DNA of 6,257 nucleotides from Holophagaceae bacterium UBA706. Lineage in GTDB: Bacteria > Acidobacteriota > Holophagae > Holophagales > Holophagaceae. The stretch lies in contig DBME01000414.1 in the NCBI GenBank assembly GCA_002298155.1, forward strand, positions 1 through 6,257, written 5' to 3'. Below are positions 1 to 6,078 of this stretch, one piece after another (the stretch's first letter is position 1; each line of letters opens with the position of its first letter). A program made the translations under genes and the position numbers. The notes below the pieces were generated by a model. That model searched no databases, had not been told where the DNA came from, and saw nothing but the letters and a program-made list of their open reading frames with translations.

Positions 1-35
1 GGAGCCGAGGATCGCCGGGGAAAGATTAAAGATAG
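1..35. other. Short non-coding tail downstream of the PLP enzyme gene
   Basis: These bases follow the TAA stop of the leftward operon and run to the window edge. Read in the direction of the operon I see no convincing GC-rich hairpin followed by a T run, so no intrinsic terminator can be called. The operon may continue, or end, beyond the window. Confidence 0.5.
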
Positions 36-1016
36 TTAGAGCATTCCTTTTTCACGCATCCAGTCGTCGTTGAAGATGGTGCTCAAGTACCGGGAGGCGC
101 TGTCGGGGAAGAGGATGGCGACCCTCGCATCGGGCGCCAGGGTCGGGGCGATGCGGCGCAGGGCCGCGATGACGGCGCCGCTGGAGCCGCCCACCAGGAG
201 GCCTTCGGTGCGCGCCAGTTCCCGCGCGGTGAGGAAGGCTTCCTTGTCCGTGACCTGGACCATCTCGTCGATGACCGAGAAATCCGCACAGCCGATGATG
301 AACTCGTCGCCCAGCCCTTCCAGCAGGTAGGGGGAGGCGGAACCCGCCTCGCCGGTGCGGAAGAAGGGGGTGAACACGGAACCCACCACGTCCACGGCCA
401 CGATCTTCACGGCCGGGTTGCGCTCCTTGAGGTAGCGGCCGACGCCGCCGATGGTGCCGCCGGTGCCCATGCCCGCGATGAAGACGTCGATCTTCCCGTC
501 CATCTGCTCCCACACTTCGGGACCGGTGCCCAGGTAGTGGGCTTGGTTGTTCTCCCGGTTGTTGTGCTGGTCGGGGAAGTAGCAGTCCGGGGTCTCCCGG
601 GCCAGGCGGGGGGTGATGTTGTTGTAGCTGTCCGGATGTTCCGGCGGCAGGCTCGTGTCCACCTTCACCACGTCCACGCCCAGGGCGGTGAGCTGGTCCA
701 GCTTCTCCTTGCTGGTGCGGTCACGCACCACGGCCTTGAGGCGATAGCCCTTCTGGATGGCGGTGAGGGCCAGGCCCATGGCGGTGTTGCCCGAGGAGTT
801 CTCCAGGATCACGTCGCCGGGATGCAGGCGCCCGTCCTTCTCGGCCTGCTCCACCAGGTACTTGGCGATGCGGTCCTTGCTGCTCCCCATGGGGTTGAGG
901 TACTCCAGCTTGACCCACACCGGGAAGGGCATCCCTTCGGTGATCCGCCGGAGACGCACCAGGGGCGTGTTGCCCACCACGTCGAGGATGCTGTCGTAGA
1001 CGCGCTTGTCACGCAT
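36..1016 (-). CDS. PLP-dependent cystathionine beta-synthase / cysteine synthase family protein
   Basis: A 326-residue fold-type II PLP enzyme, expected to be cytoplasmic and to catalyse beta-replacement on serine or an activated serine to make cystathionine or cysteine. Visible signatures are GNTPLVRL at 15-22, NPMGSSKDR at 41-49 with the probable Schiff-base lysine K47, SSGNT at 74-78 (cofactor/substrate loop), the phosphate-binding loop GTGGT at 184-188, GGSSGA at 276-281 and PDS at 304-306. The C-terminus (DDWMREKGML) matches the end of the catalytic core in cystathionine beta-synthases. It stops there, with no C-terminal Bateman domains and no N-terminal haem segment. The ATG at 1016 was chosen because homology begins just after it and GGAG lies 10 bases upstream (1027-1030). 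A start at 1076 would add 20 arginine-rich residues read out of frame through ridA. The gene overlaps the ridA stop by 8 bases, which suggests translational coupling. Several motif residues differ from the usual forms (TSGNTG, SVKDR), so the exact substrates are uncertain. Confidence 0.9.
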   Translation of the reverse strand: MRDKRVYDSILDVVGNTPLVRLRRITEGMPFPVWVKLEYLNPMGSSKDRIAKYLVEQAEKDGRLHPGDVILENSSGNTAMGLALTAIQKGYRLKAVVRDRTSKEKLDQLTALGVDVVKVDTSLPPEHPDSYNNITPRLARETPDCYFPDQHNNRENNQAHYLGTGPEVWEQMDGKIDVFIAGMGTGGTIGGVGRYLKERNPAVKIVAVDVVGSVFTPFFRTGEAGSASPYLLEGLGDEFIIGCADFSVIDEMVQVTDKEAFLTARELARTEGLLVGGSSGAVIAALRRIAPTLAPDARVAILFPDSASRYLSTIFNDDWMREKGML

Positions 1017-1395
1017 CGGCGCGGATCTCCGCCACGAGCTCGATCTCCACCTTGGCGCCCTTGGGCAGGGCCGCAACCTGCACCGTGCTGCGGGCGGGCT
1101 TGGCGCCGCCCAGGAGACGCTCGTACACGGCGTTGAAGGCGGCGAACTCGCCCAGGTCCGTGAGGAAGACCGTGGTCTTGACCACGCGGTCCCAGCCCGT
1201 GCCGGCCTCGGCCAGCACCGCGCTCAGGTTCTGGATGACCTGCTCGGTCTGCGCCTCGATGGACCCGGTGACCATCTCCATCGTCGCGGGGATCAGGGGG
1301 ATCTGGCCGGCGGTGAAGAGCAGGTTGCCGGTGACCTTGGCCTGGGAGTAGGGTCCGATGGCGCCCGGAGCGCCGGGGGTGTTGATGGTCTTCAT
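1009..1395 (-). CDS. ridA: RidA family reactive enamine/imine deaminase
   Basis: A 128-residue protein, the normal full length for the YjgF/YER057c/UK114 (RidA) family of cytoplasmic homotrimers. Family members hydrolyse reactive enamines and imines such as 2-aminoacrylate, released by PLP enzymes acting on serine, threonine or cysteine, to 2-ketoacids and ammonia. Family landmarks are GPYSQA at 14-19, FTAGQIP at 27-33, and PARSTVQVAALP at 100-111, whose R102 corresponds to the catalytic arginine (Arg105 in E. coli RidA). KVEIELVAE follows at 115-123, with E119 in the conserved acidic position. The ATG at 1395 has AGGAG at 1401-1405 with 5-base spacing. The gene lies 19 bases after the SWIM gene and overlaps the start of the PLP enzyme gene by 8 bases. 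That coupling fits a role in cleaning up aminoacrylate made by the downstream enzyme. The key arginine is present, so a true deaminase rather than an inactive paralogue is likely. Confidence 0.95.
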   Translation of the reverse strand: MKTINTPGAPGAIGPYSQAKVTGNLLFTAGQIPLIPATMEMVTGSIEAQTEQVIQNLSAVLAEAGTGWDRVVKTTVFLTDLGEFAAFNAVYERLLGGAKPARSTVQVAALPKGAKVEIELVAEIRADA

Positions 1396-1414
1396 GGTGG
1401 CTCCTGGAAGGGGG

Positions 1415-2392
1415 TCAGCCTTTGCCCCACCGGCGTTTCTTGTTGTGGCGCCAAGGCTTCGCGTTGGTCGGGGAGGGGATGGGGGATTCGAAGGGGGATG
1501 CCACGGGATCGGCGGGGGCCTCGGACGCGGCCGTCTCCGGCTCGTCCATGTTGCCCACGCCCTCTTCGATCTGGATCTGCACCACCTGCGCCGTGCGGTG
1601 CATGAGGGCCGCGAGGCAGAGGCTCGCCTCGATGCGGGCGTGGGGCAGGGGCCCCAGCTGGATGAAGACGGAGGGATCGGAGGGGATGGCCCGGGGAAGC
1701 GGCACTTCGGGGATGGGCACCGGAGGCGTGTCGTAGGCCTCCTCCGACATGCGCAGCCAGGGCTCGGCGATCTCGTTGCGCCGGGGCAGCAGGTCCATCA
1801 CCGAGACGACCTTCTTGGGCCGTCCGCGCTTGCGGGGCGGGGGCGGCTCCGCGCTGGAGCTGTCCATGCGGGCCTGGAGGGCCTCCAGGACGTTCTCCCG
1901 GGTGCGGCCCCGCAGGTCGAAGAGGAGCCAGGGATCCCGGTCCAGGGCCTCGGCCATGATGTAGCACACCGCGGCGACGTGCTTGCAGGGGTTGGCCCAG
2001 TCGGGGCAGTCGCAGTGGGTCTGGAGCTCCTTGGGAACCCGGGGGTAGAGGCTCGCGCCGGCTTCCCGGAAGGTCTCGTCCAGCCCCTGGGGCATTTCGC
2101 CCGCGAGGAGGGAGGCCACGAACCGGCTCTCGGCGTAGATGCGCTCCAGGGAGCTTTCCCACTGGGGGCCGGAGAGGGCGGGAAGGCCCAGGGTCACGTT
2201 GTAGGTCTTGCGGCCGTGCACCTTCGCCTGGATCTCGCCGGGGCTCACGGTGAAGTGGCTCACCGCGCCCTCCTCGGCGTACTTCTTGCCGCGGGGAAGG
2301 CGGTTCTCGAAGTCGTCGCCCAGCTGTTCCAGGGCCCGGATCCAGAGGCGGCCCCACCAGGTGGTGCCGAAACGTTCGCTCATCTGGCTCAC
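1415..2392 (-). CDS. SWIM zinc-finger protein with AT-hook-like motif
   Basis: A 325-residue protein of the bacterial SWIM family that accompanies SNF2 helicases. The N-terminal part (about 8-120) has the family features TTWWGRLWIRALE at 10-22 and RLPRGKKYAEEGAV at 31-44. The SWIM zinc site CDCPDWANPCKH has ligands C127, C129, C136 and H138 (CxCx6CxH). A conserved helical region follows to about 175. Residues 187-194 (RKRGRPKK) form an AT-hook-like GRP core inside a proline-rich linker, suggesting minor-groove DNA binding. The tail after about 280 is low-complexity, acidic then basic (KKRRWGKG), and probably disordered. There is no signal peptide or membrane segment, so it should be cytoplasmic. 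The GTG start at 2392 overlaps the helicase stop as GTGA and is supported by a near-ideal Shine-Dalgarno. An in-frame ATG at 2383 is 16 bases from that site and less likely. SWIM domains are thought to bind DNA or protein. The molecular role here is inferred only from the helicase partner, and no enzyme activity is visible. Confidence 0.88.
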   Translation of the reverse strand: MSQMSERFGTTWWGRLWIRALEQLGDDFENRLPRGKKYAEEGAVSHFTVSPGEIQAKVHGRKTYNVTLGLPALSGPQWESSLERIYAESRFVASLLAGEMPQGLDETFREAGASLYPRVPKELQTHCDCPDWANPCKHVAAVCYIMAEALDRDPWLLFDLRGRTRENVLEALQARMDSSSAEPPPPRKRGRPKKVVSVMDLLPRRNEIAEPWLRMSEEAYDTPPVPIPEVPLPRAIPSDPSVFIQLGPLPHARIEASLCLAALMHRTAQVVQIQIEEGVGNMDEPETAASEAPADPVASPFESPIPSPTNAKPWRHNKKRRWGKG

Positions 2393-5300
2393 GAGATCAC
2401 CCCCTTCCGCAGGGCGGTCTTGGGCTTGCGCTTGACGGCCGCGCGGGCCTTGGCCGGCAGGGCGTCGTCGACGTCATCCACGGGGGCATCCTCTTCGGAA
2501 ACGGGAACAGCGGGGGCCGGGACGGGATGGTGGCCGTTCCCGGCCTCCTCCTCGCCCATGATGTCCGCGTCGGCCTCCAGCACCACCAGGCGCCGCAGGG
2601 CGTCGTCGTCCAGCTCCGTGAGCCAGCCTTCGCCGGTGCCCACGACCCGGTCGGCCAGGTCGCGCTTGGATTCGAGCATGCCGTCGATCTTCTCCTCCAG
2701 GGTGCCCATGGTGATGAACTTGTGCACCTGGACGTTGTGGGTCTGGCCGATGCGGTAGGTCCGGTCCGTGGCCTGGTCCTCCACCGCCGGGTTCCACCAG
2801 CGGTCGAAGTGGAAGACATGGGTGGCCGCGGTGAGGTTGAGGCCCACGCCGCCGGCCTTGAGGGAGAGGATCATGACGCTGGCCGAATCCGCGTCCTCCT
2901 GGAAGCTTCGCACCATCTCGTCCCGCTGTTCGCGGGTGGAGCCGCCGTGGAGGAAGGGCGGTTCGAAGCCGAAGACGTCGTTGAGGTGGATCTGCAGACG
3001 GTCGCCCATCTCCTTGAACTGGGTGAAGACGAGGGCCTTCTCGCCGCTCTCCAGCACCTCCTCCAGCATGTCCGTGAGGCGTTCCAGCTTGCCGCTGCGG
3101 CCCTTGTAGGGGCCGACCTGCTTGAGGAACTGGGAGGGGTGGTTGCAGATCTGCTTGAGGTGGGTGAGCAGGGCGAGGATGCGGCCCCGGCGCTCGATGC
3201 CCTTGGCGGCCGCGAGATCCTGGTCCATCTGCTCCACGCGGGCCTGGTAGAGGGCGGCCTGTTCGCGGGTGAGCTGGGTGTAGACCTTCATCTCCTGCTT
3301 GTCCGGGAGATCCTGGATGATGGACCGGTCGGTCTTGAGGCGCCGGAGGATGAAGGGGCCCACGCGCTGGCGCAGTTCCTGGGCGGCGTCGGCGTCGCGG
3401 TACTTCTCGATGGGGGAGGCGAACTGCTCCTTGAACCGGGATTCGCTGCCGAAGTAGCCGGGCAGGGCGAAGGCCAGGATCGACCAAAGCTCCAGGAGGC
3501 GGTTCTCGATGGGCGTGCCGGTGAGGGCCAGCTTGAAGGGCGCCCGGAGCTTGCGCACGGCCTTGGCCTGGTAGGAGCCGGCGTTCTTGATGGCCTGGGC
3601 CTCGTCCACGACCACCATGGACCAGGCGCGCGCCCCGAAGACCTCCTCCTCGCGGCGGATGACGCCGTAGGTGGTGAGGACGATGGTGTGCGGCTTGAAG
3701 ACCTTGGGCAGGCGGTCCCGGTTGTTGCCGTGGTGCACGAAGAACGGCAGGGTGGGCGCGAACTTGGCGATCTCATGCTCCCAGTTGCCCAGGAGGGACG
3801 TGGGGCAGATGAGCAGGGTGGGGTTGCCCACGTTGGGGTCCTGCTGCTGGCGGTACAGGAGCAGGGCGAGCACCTCGATGGTCTTGCCCAGGCCCATGTC
3901 GTCGGCCAGGATGCCGCCCAGACCGAGGCGGGACAGCCCTTCCAGCCAGGCCAGGCCCCGGAGCTGGTAGGGGCGCAGCTGGCCCTTGAAGGCCGCGGGC
4001 TGGGTGATGGGCTTGTCGGGAAGGACCTTGAGGTCCTCCAGGGCCGCGCCGAAATCGCCGGCCACTTCCACTTCGATGGCTTCGGAGACGCCCGGGATGT
4101 GGGCGCTGCCGGTGAGGGCGGCGGCCAGGGCCTCGCCCCGGCTCATGCTTTCGAAGCCCGCGCCGCGGCTGGCCTGGATCACCTGGGTGATCTGCTTGAG
4201 GGTCTCGGGGTCCAGGGCCACCCACTTGCCCTTCCAGGCCACCAGCGGATGCTTGAGGCTCGCCATCTGGGCGAAGTCCTGCAGGTCGAGGGTGTCGTCG
4301 CCGAGCATGAGGGACCAGTCGGCGGAGACGGAGCCGTCGAGGCCGTCCTGGTGGTTGCCGGAGGCGTCGGGGGTCTCCTCGAGCCTGCGCGCGCCCAGCT
4401 TCACCTTGGCGCGGAGCCGGCGGGCCCCGCCGAACTCGGCCAGGGTTTCGGGGATGTGCACGAGGAAGCCCGCCTCCTTCAGCTGGGCCGCGCCCCGCGT
4501 GAGGAACTGCCAGGCTTCGGTGGGGAGCAGGGGAAGGTCCTCGGGCTGCTTGCCGGAGAGGGCTCCCTGCAGGGGCGGGAAGAACGGCACGGCGCGCGCG
4601 AGCCCGCGCAGGAGCACTTTGCGGGCTTCCAGCACCTCGGGCTCGGTGGAGGGCTCCCAGAGGCGGGAGACGGGGATGTAGTCGCCCTCCTGGGTTTCGA
4701 GGCCCACGCGGAGGATCCAGCCCTCCTCGGAAAGCCGGTCGGCTTCCTGGATGGCATCCTTGCCGGGGGGCACGGGGGGCGCCTCGAGCTTGAGGCTGGG
4801 GCGGATCCACTGGACGCGGGCGCCTTCGCTCCACTGCTCGAGCTGCTCGCCCAGGGTGCGTTCGGTGACGCCGATGGTGGGGAACTCGTTCATGGGGTGG
4901 CTCAGGGCCACCATCAGGCGCTCGTCCCAGGGCAGGCGGTCCCGCTTGTGGCCCCGCAGGCGGTGGATCAGGCCCAGGCGGGGATCCTCGCCCTGGCGCA
5001 GGGAACCCGCCACGAAGCGCACGAGGAAGTCCGCGCCGTCCTCCAGGAAGGCCCGCAGCACGAAGGCCGCGGCCGGGGGCTGGGCGAGGTCGTCGTCCAC
5101 CTCCTCGGTGTCCAGGGTTCCCAGGGAGAGGCCCTTGGTGAAGATCCAGCCGTCGTCCTCGGGGAAGGCCAGCACGGAGGGGGGCATGGCTTTGAGAAGT
5201 TCATCAAGGAATTGGCGGTCGGCGGGGCTGGTGAGGCTGATGCCCCAGGTGGCCCGCCAGGGGTTGCCCCGGGTGTCCAGCTGGGGGAGCAGGGCGCCGC

Positions 5301-5616
5301 GCAGGACCAGGGACTGGAGGAGGCGCAGGGCCGAGGCCCAGAAGGCGAGGCTGCCGCCCACCTTTTCGGGGTCGGTGGCCATGGAGGCCAGCCAGGGCAG
5401 GGCCCGCTGCCAGCGCAGGGGCACCGTGTGGGTCTCCACCAGGCTGGAATCGGGCAGGAAGAGACGGGCCCGGGCCGGGGTCAGGCGGTCGCGGCCATGA
5501 AGGTTCCCGGGAAGGGTCCGGAGGGTGCGCTGCCAGTCCTGGCTGGAGCCCTCGCCCGGCAAACAGAGGAGAAAACCCCGGTCCAGAGGACGATACTGGA
5601 GGATGGGCCGGGTCAT
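2389..5616 (-). CDS. SNF2-family DEAD/DEAH-box helicase (ATP-dependent nucleic-acid translocase)
   Basis: A 1075-residue cytoplasmic SNF2/RapA-type ATPase expected to translocate on double-stranded DNA and remodel nucleoprotein. Residues 1 to about 390 are an N-terminal region in which I recognise no domain. About 395-530 resembles the bacterial SNF2-associated domain (DUF3670/PF12419; for example LMLGDDTLDLQDFAQMASLK and PLVAWKGKWVALDPETL). The ATPase core starts with the Q-motif-like QLRPYQLRGLAWL at 546-558. Motif I is DDMGLGKT at 572-579, motif II DEAQ at 671-674 and motif III LTGTPIEN at 698-705. Lobe 2 contains ALVFTQF at 861-867, LKAGGVGLNLT at 919-929 and DRWWNPAVEDQATDRTYRIGQ-type motif VI at 938-958. 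All catalytic motifs look intact. A tail from about 1013 is acidic and then lysine/arginine-rich. The ATG at 5616 has AAAGAGG (5625-5631) 8 bases upstream. The gene is first in the operon and overlaps the SWIM gene by 4 bases, as in known SNF2/SWIM pairs such as B. subtilis ywqA/ywqB. Its biological target is unknown. The housekeeping neighbours give no sign of a phage-defence island. Confidence 0.93.
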   Translation of the reverse strand: MTRPILQYRPLDRGFLLCLPGEGSSQDWQRTLRTLPGNLHGRDRLTPARARLFLPDSSLVETHTVPLRWQRALPWLASMATDPEKVGGSLAFWASALRLLQSLVLRGALLPQLDTRGNPWRATWGISLTSPADRQFLDELLKAMPPSVLAFPEDDGWIFTKGLSLGTLDTEEVDDDLAQPPAAAFVLRAFLEDGADFLVRFVAGSLRQGEDPRLGLIHRLRGHKRDRLPWDERLMVALSHPMNEFPTIGVTERTLGEQLEQWSEGARVQWIRPSLKLEAPPVPPGKDAIQEADRLSEEGWILRVGLETQEGDYIPVSRLWEPSTEPEVLEARKVLLRGLARAVPFFPPLQGALSGKQPEDLPLLPTEAWQFLTRGAAQLKEAGFLVHIPETLAEFGGARRLRAKVKLGARRLEETPDASGNHQDGLDGSVSADWSLMLGDDTLDLQDFAQMASLKHPLVAWKGKWVALDPETLKQITQVIQASRGAGFESMSRGEALAAALTGSAHIPGVSEAIEVEVAGDFGAALEDLKVLPDKPITQPAAFKGQLRPYQLRGLAWLEGLSRLGLGGILADDMGLGKTIEVLALLLYRQQQDPNVGNPTLLICPTSLLGNWEHEIAKFAPTLPFFVHHGNNRDRLPKVFKPHTIVLTTYGVIRREEEVFGARAWSMVVVDEAQAIKNAGSYQAKAVRKLRAPFKLALTGTPIENRLLELWSILAFALPGYFGSESRFKEQFASPIEKYRDADAAQELRQRVGPFILRRLKTDRSIIQDLPDKQEMKVYTQLTREQAALYQARVEQMDQDLAAAKGIERRGRILALLTHLKQICNHPSQFLKQVGPYKGRSGKLERLTDMLEEVLESGEKALVFTQFKEMGDRLQIHLNDVFGFEPPFLHGGSTREQRDEMVRSFQEDADSASVMILSLKAGGVGLNLTAATHVFHFDRWWNPAVEDQATDRTYRIGQTHNVQVHKFITMGTLEEKIDGMLESKRDLADRVVGTGEGWLTELDDDALRRLVVLEADADIMGEEEAGNGHHPVPAPAVPVSEEDAPVDDVDDALPAKARAAVKRKPKTALRKGVIS
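2396..2406 (-). promoter_or_regulatory. Strong Shine-Dalgarno that fixes the GTG start of the SWIM gene
   Basis: On the minus strand this reads AAGGGGGTGAT, one base away from AAGGAGGTGAT, the full complement of the usual 16S rRNA 3' end. The GGGGG core (2400-2404) is 7 bases from GTG at 2392 and 16 bases from the alternative ATG at 2383, so it favours the GTG. It lies inside the last codons of the helicase gene, which would support coupled but strong translation of the SWIM protein. Confidence 0.7.
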
Positions 5617-5645
5617 TAAGTTAACCTCTTTATGGGAGTCACATT
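5617..5645. other. 29-base divergent intergenic region with two back-to-back ribosome binding sites
   Basis: This is the whole gap between the leftward helicase start and the rightward rpiB start. It contains AAAGAGG on the minus strand (5625-5631, 8 bases from the helicase ATG) and GGGAG on the plus strand (5634-5638, 7 bases from the rpiB ATG). Little room is left for promoters, so each transcription unit must use promoter elements lying within the opposing coding sequence. The stretch is noticeably richer in A and T than the flanking helicase gene. I found no convincing plus-strand promoter; the best -10-like hexamer is GATACT at 5592-5597, without a matching -35. Confidence 0.7.
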
Positions 5646-5672
5646 ATGAAAATCGGCTTTGCTAGCGATCAT
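5643..5672 (-). promoter_or_regulatory. Candidate sigma-70-type promoter for the helicase operon
   Basis: On the minus strand CATAAT (5643-5648) matches five of six bases of the TATAAT -10 box. A weak -35-like ATGATC (5667-5672, three of six matches to TTGACA) lies 18 bases further upstream. Transcription would begin near 5635, leaving a leader of about 20 bases that includes the helicase Shine-Dalgarno. The -10 overlaps the rpiB start codon. The weak -35 keeps this tentative. Confidence 0.3.
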
Positions 5673-6074
5673 GCAGGTTATGACCTCAAGGAGCGCCTGA
5701 AGGCGTGGGCCATTGCCCAGGGACACGAGGCGGTGGACTTTGGAACCGATGGCCATGCCTCAGTGGATTATCCGGATTTCGCGCACCGGGCTGCGGAAGG
5801 AATGAACAGGTGGGAACGCCTAGTATTGGTTTGCGGCTCCGGCATCGGCATCAGCATTGCAGCCAACCGCCACAAGGGACTCCGCTGCGCTCTGGTGACC
5901 TCACCCGAGCACGCCAGGTTGGCCAGGATGCACAACGACGCAAACGCCATCGCTTTCGGCCAGCGGCTGACGGATCCGCTTCTAGCTGAATCTTACCTCA
6001 AAACCTTTCTGGAAACCCCCTTTGAAGGCGGAAGGCACGAATTTCGGGTGAAAAAGATCGAGACGGGGGTCTAG
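5646..6074 (+). CDS. rpiB: Ribose-5-phosphate isomerase B
   Basis: A 142-residue full-length member of the RpiB/LacA/LacB family. It interconverts ribulose 5-phosphate and ribose 5-phosphate in the non-oxidative pentose phosphate pathway, in the cytoplasm, normally as a dimer. Conserved features are SDHAG at 7-11 (D8, H9), the active-site loop [14 protein letters not shown] at 62-75 with the catalytic cysteine C63, MHNDAN at 95-100 with H96, and EGGRHEFRV at 127-135 whose R130 and R134 match phosphate-binding arginines of E. coli RpiB. S65 stands where E. coli has a threonine, a common substitution. Cysteine at 63 points to the RpiB type rather than the actinobacterial type that uses a glutamate base. 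The ATG at 5646 has GGGAG at 5634-5638 with 7-base spacing. It is followed after 4 bases by rph, which suggests a shared transcript. Its codons are visibly less GC-biased at the third position than the central helicase gene. Confidence 0.96.
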   Translation: MKIGFASDHAGYDLKERLKAWAIAQGHEAVDFGTDGHASVDYPDFAHRAAEGMNRWERLVLVCGSGIGISIAANRHKGLRCALVTSPEHARLARMHNDANAIAFGQRLTDPLLAESYLKTFLETPFEGGRHEFRVKKIETGV

Positions 6075-6078
6075 ACCG

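Noticed and set aside
1..35. Possible terminator hairpin from CCGG/CGG-like segments
   Set aside because: The potential stem is only about three pairs and is not followed by a T run in the operon direction.
1017..1076. A 20-residue N-terminal extension of the PLP enzyme
   Set aside because: The extra residues are an arginine- and proline-rich out-of-frame reading of the ridA end. Family homology and a Shine-Dalgarno support the ATG at 1016.
1358..2758. A 466-codon plus-strand open frame across ridA, SWIM and the helicase end
   Set aside because: It spans three well-supported opposite-strand genes, has a biased composition and no family features, and is therefore a shadow of high GC content.
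1415..5616. SNF2/SWIM pair as part of a known phage-defence system such as DISARM
   Set aside because: No methyltransferase, phospholipase D-like, DUF1998 or other defence partner is present in the window. The neighbours are housekeeping or metabolic genes, and no mobile-element marks are seen.
2389..5616. Frequent short repeats such as tccaggg/ccctgga through the helicase gene
   Set aside because: They match common GC-rich codon pairs (for example Ala-Leu-Glu) and are irregularly spaced, so they are not a repeat array or binding-site cluster.
2527..5619. A 1030-codon open frame on the plus strand opposite the helicase
   Set aside because: It is a GC-rich antisense shadow. Its product is low-complexity (rich in G, A, L, V, E, H) with no recognisable motif, while the minus-strand frame carries a complete set of helicase motifs.
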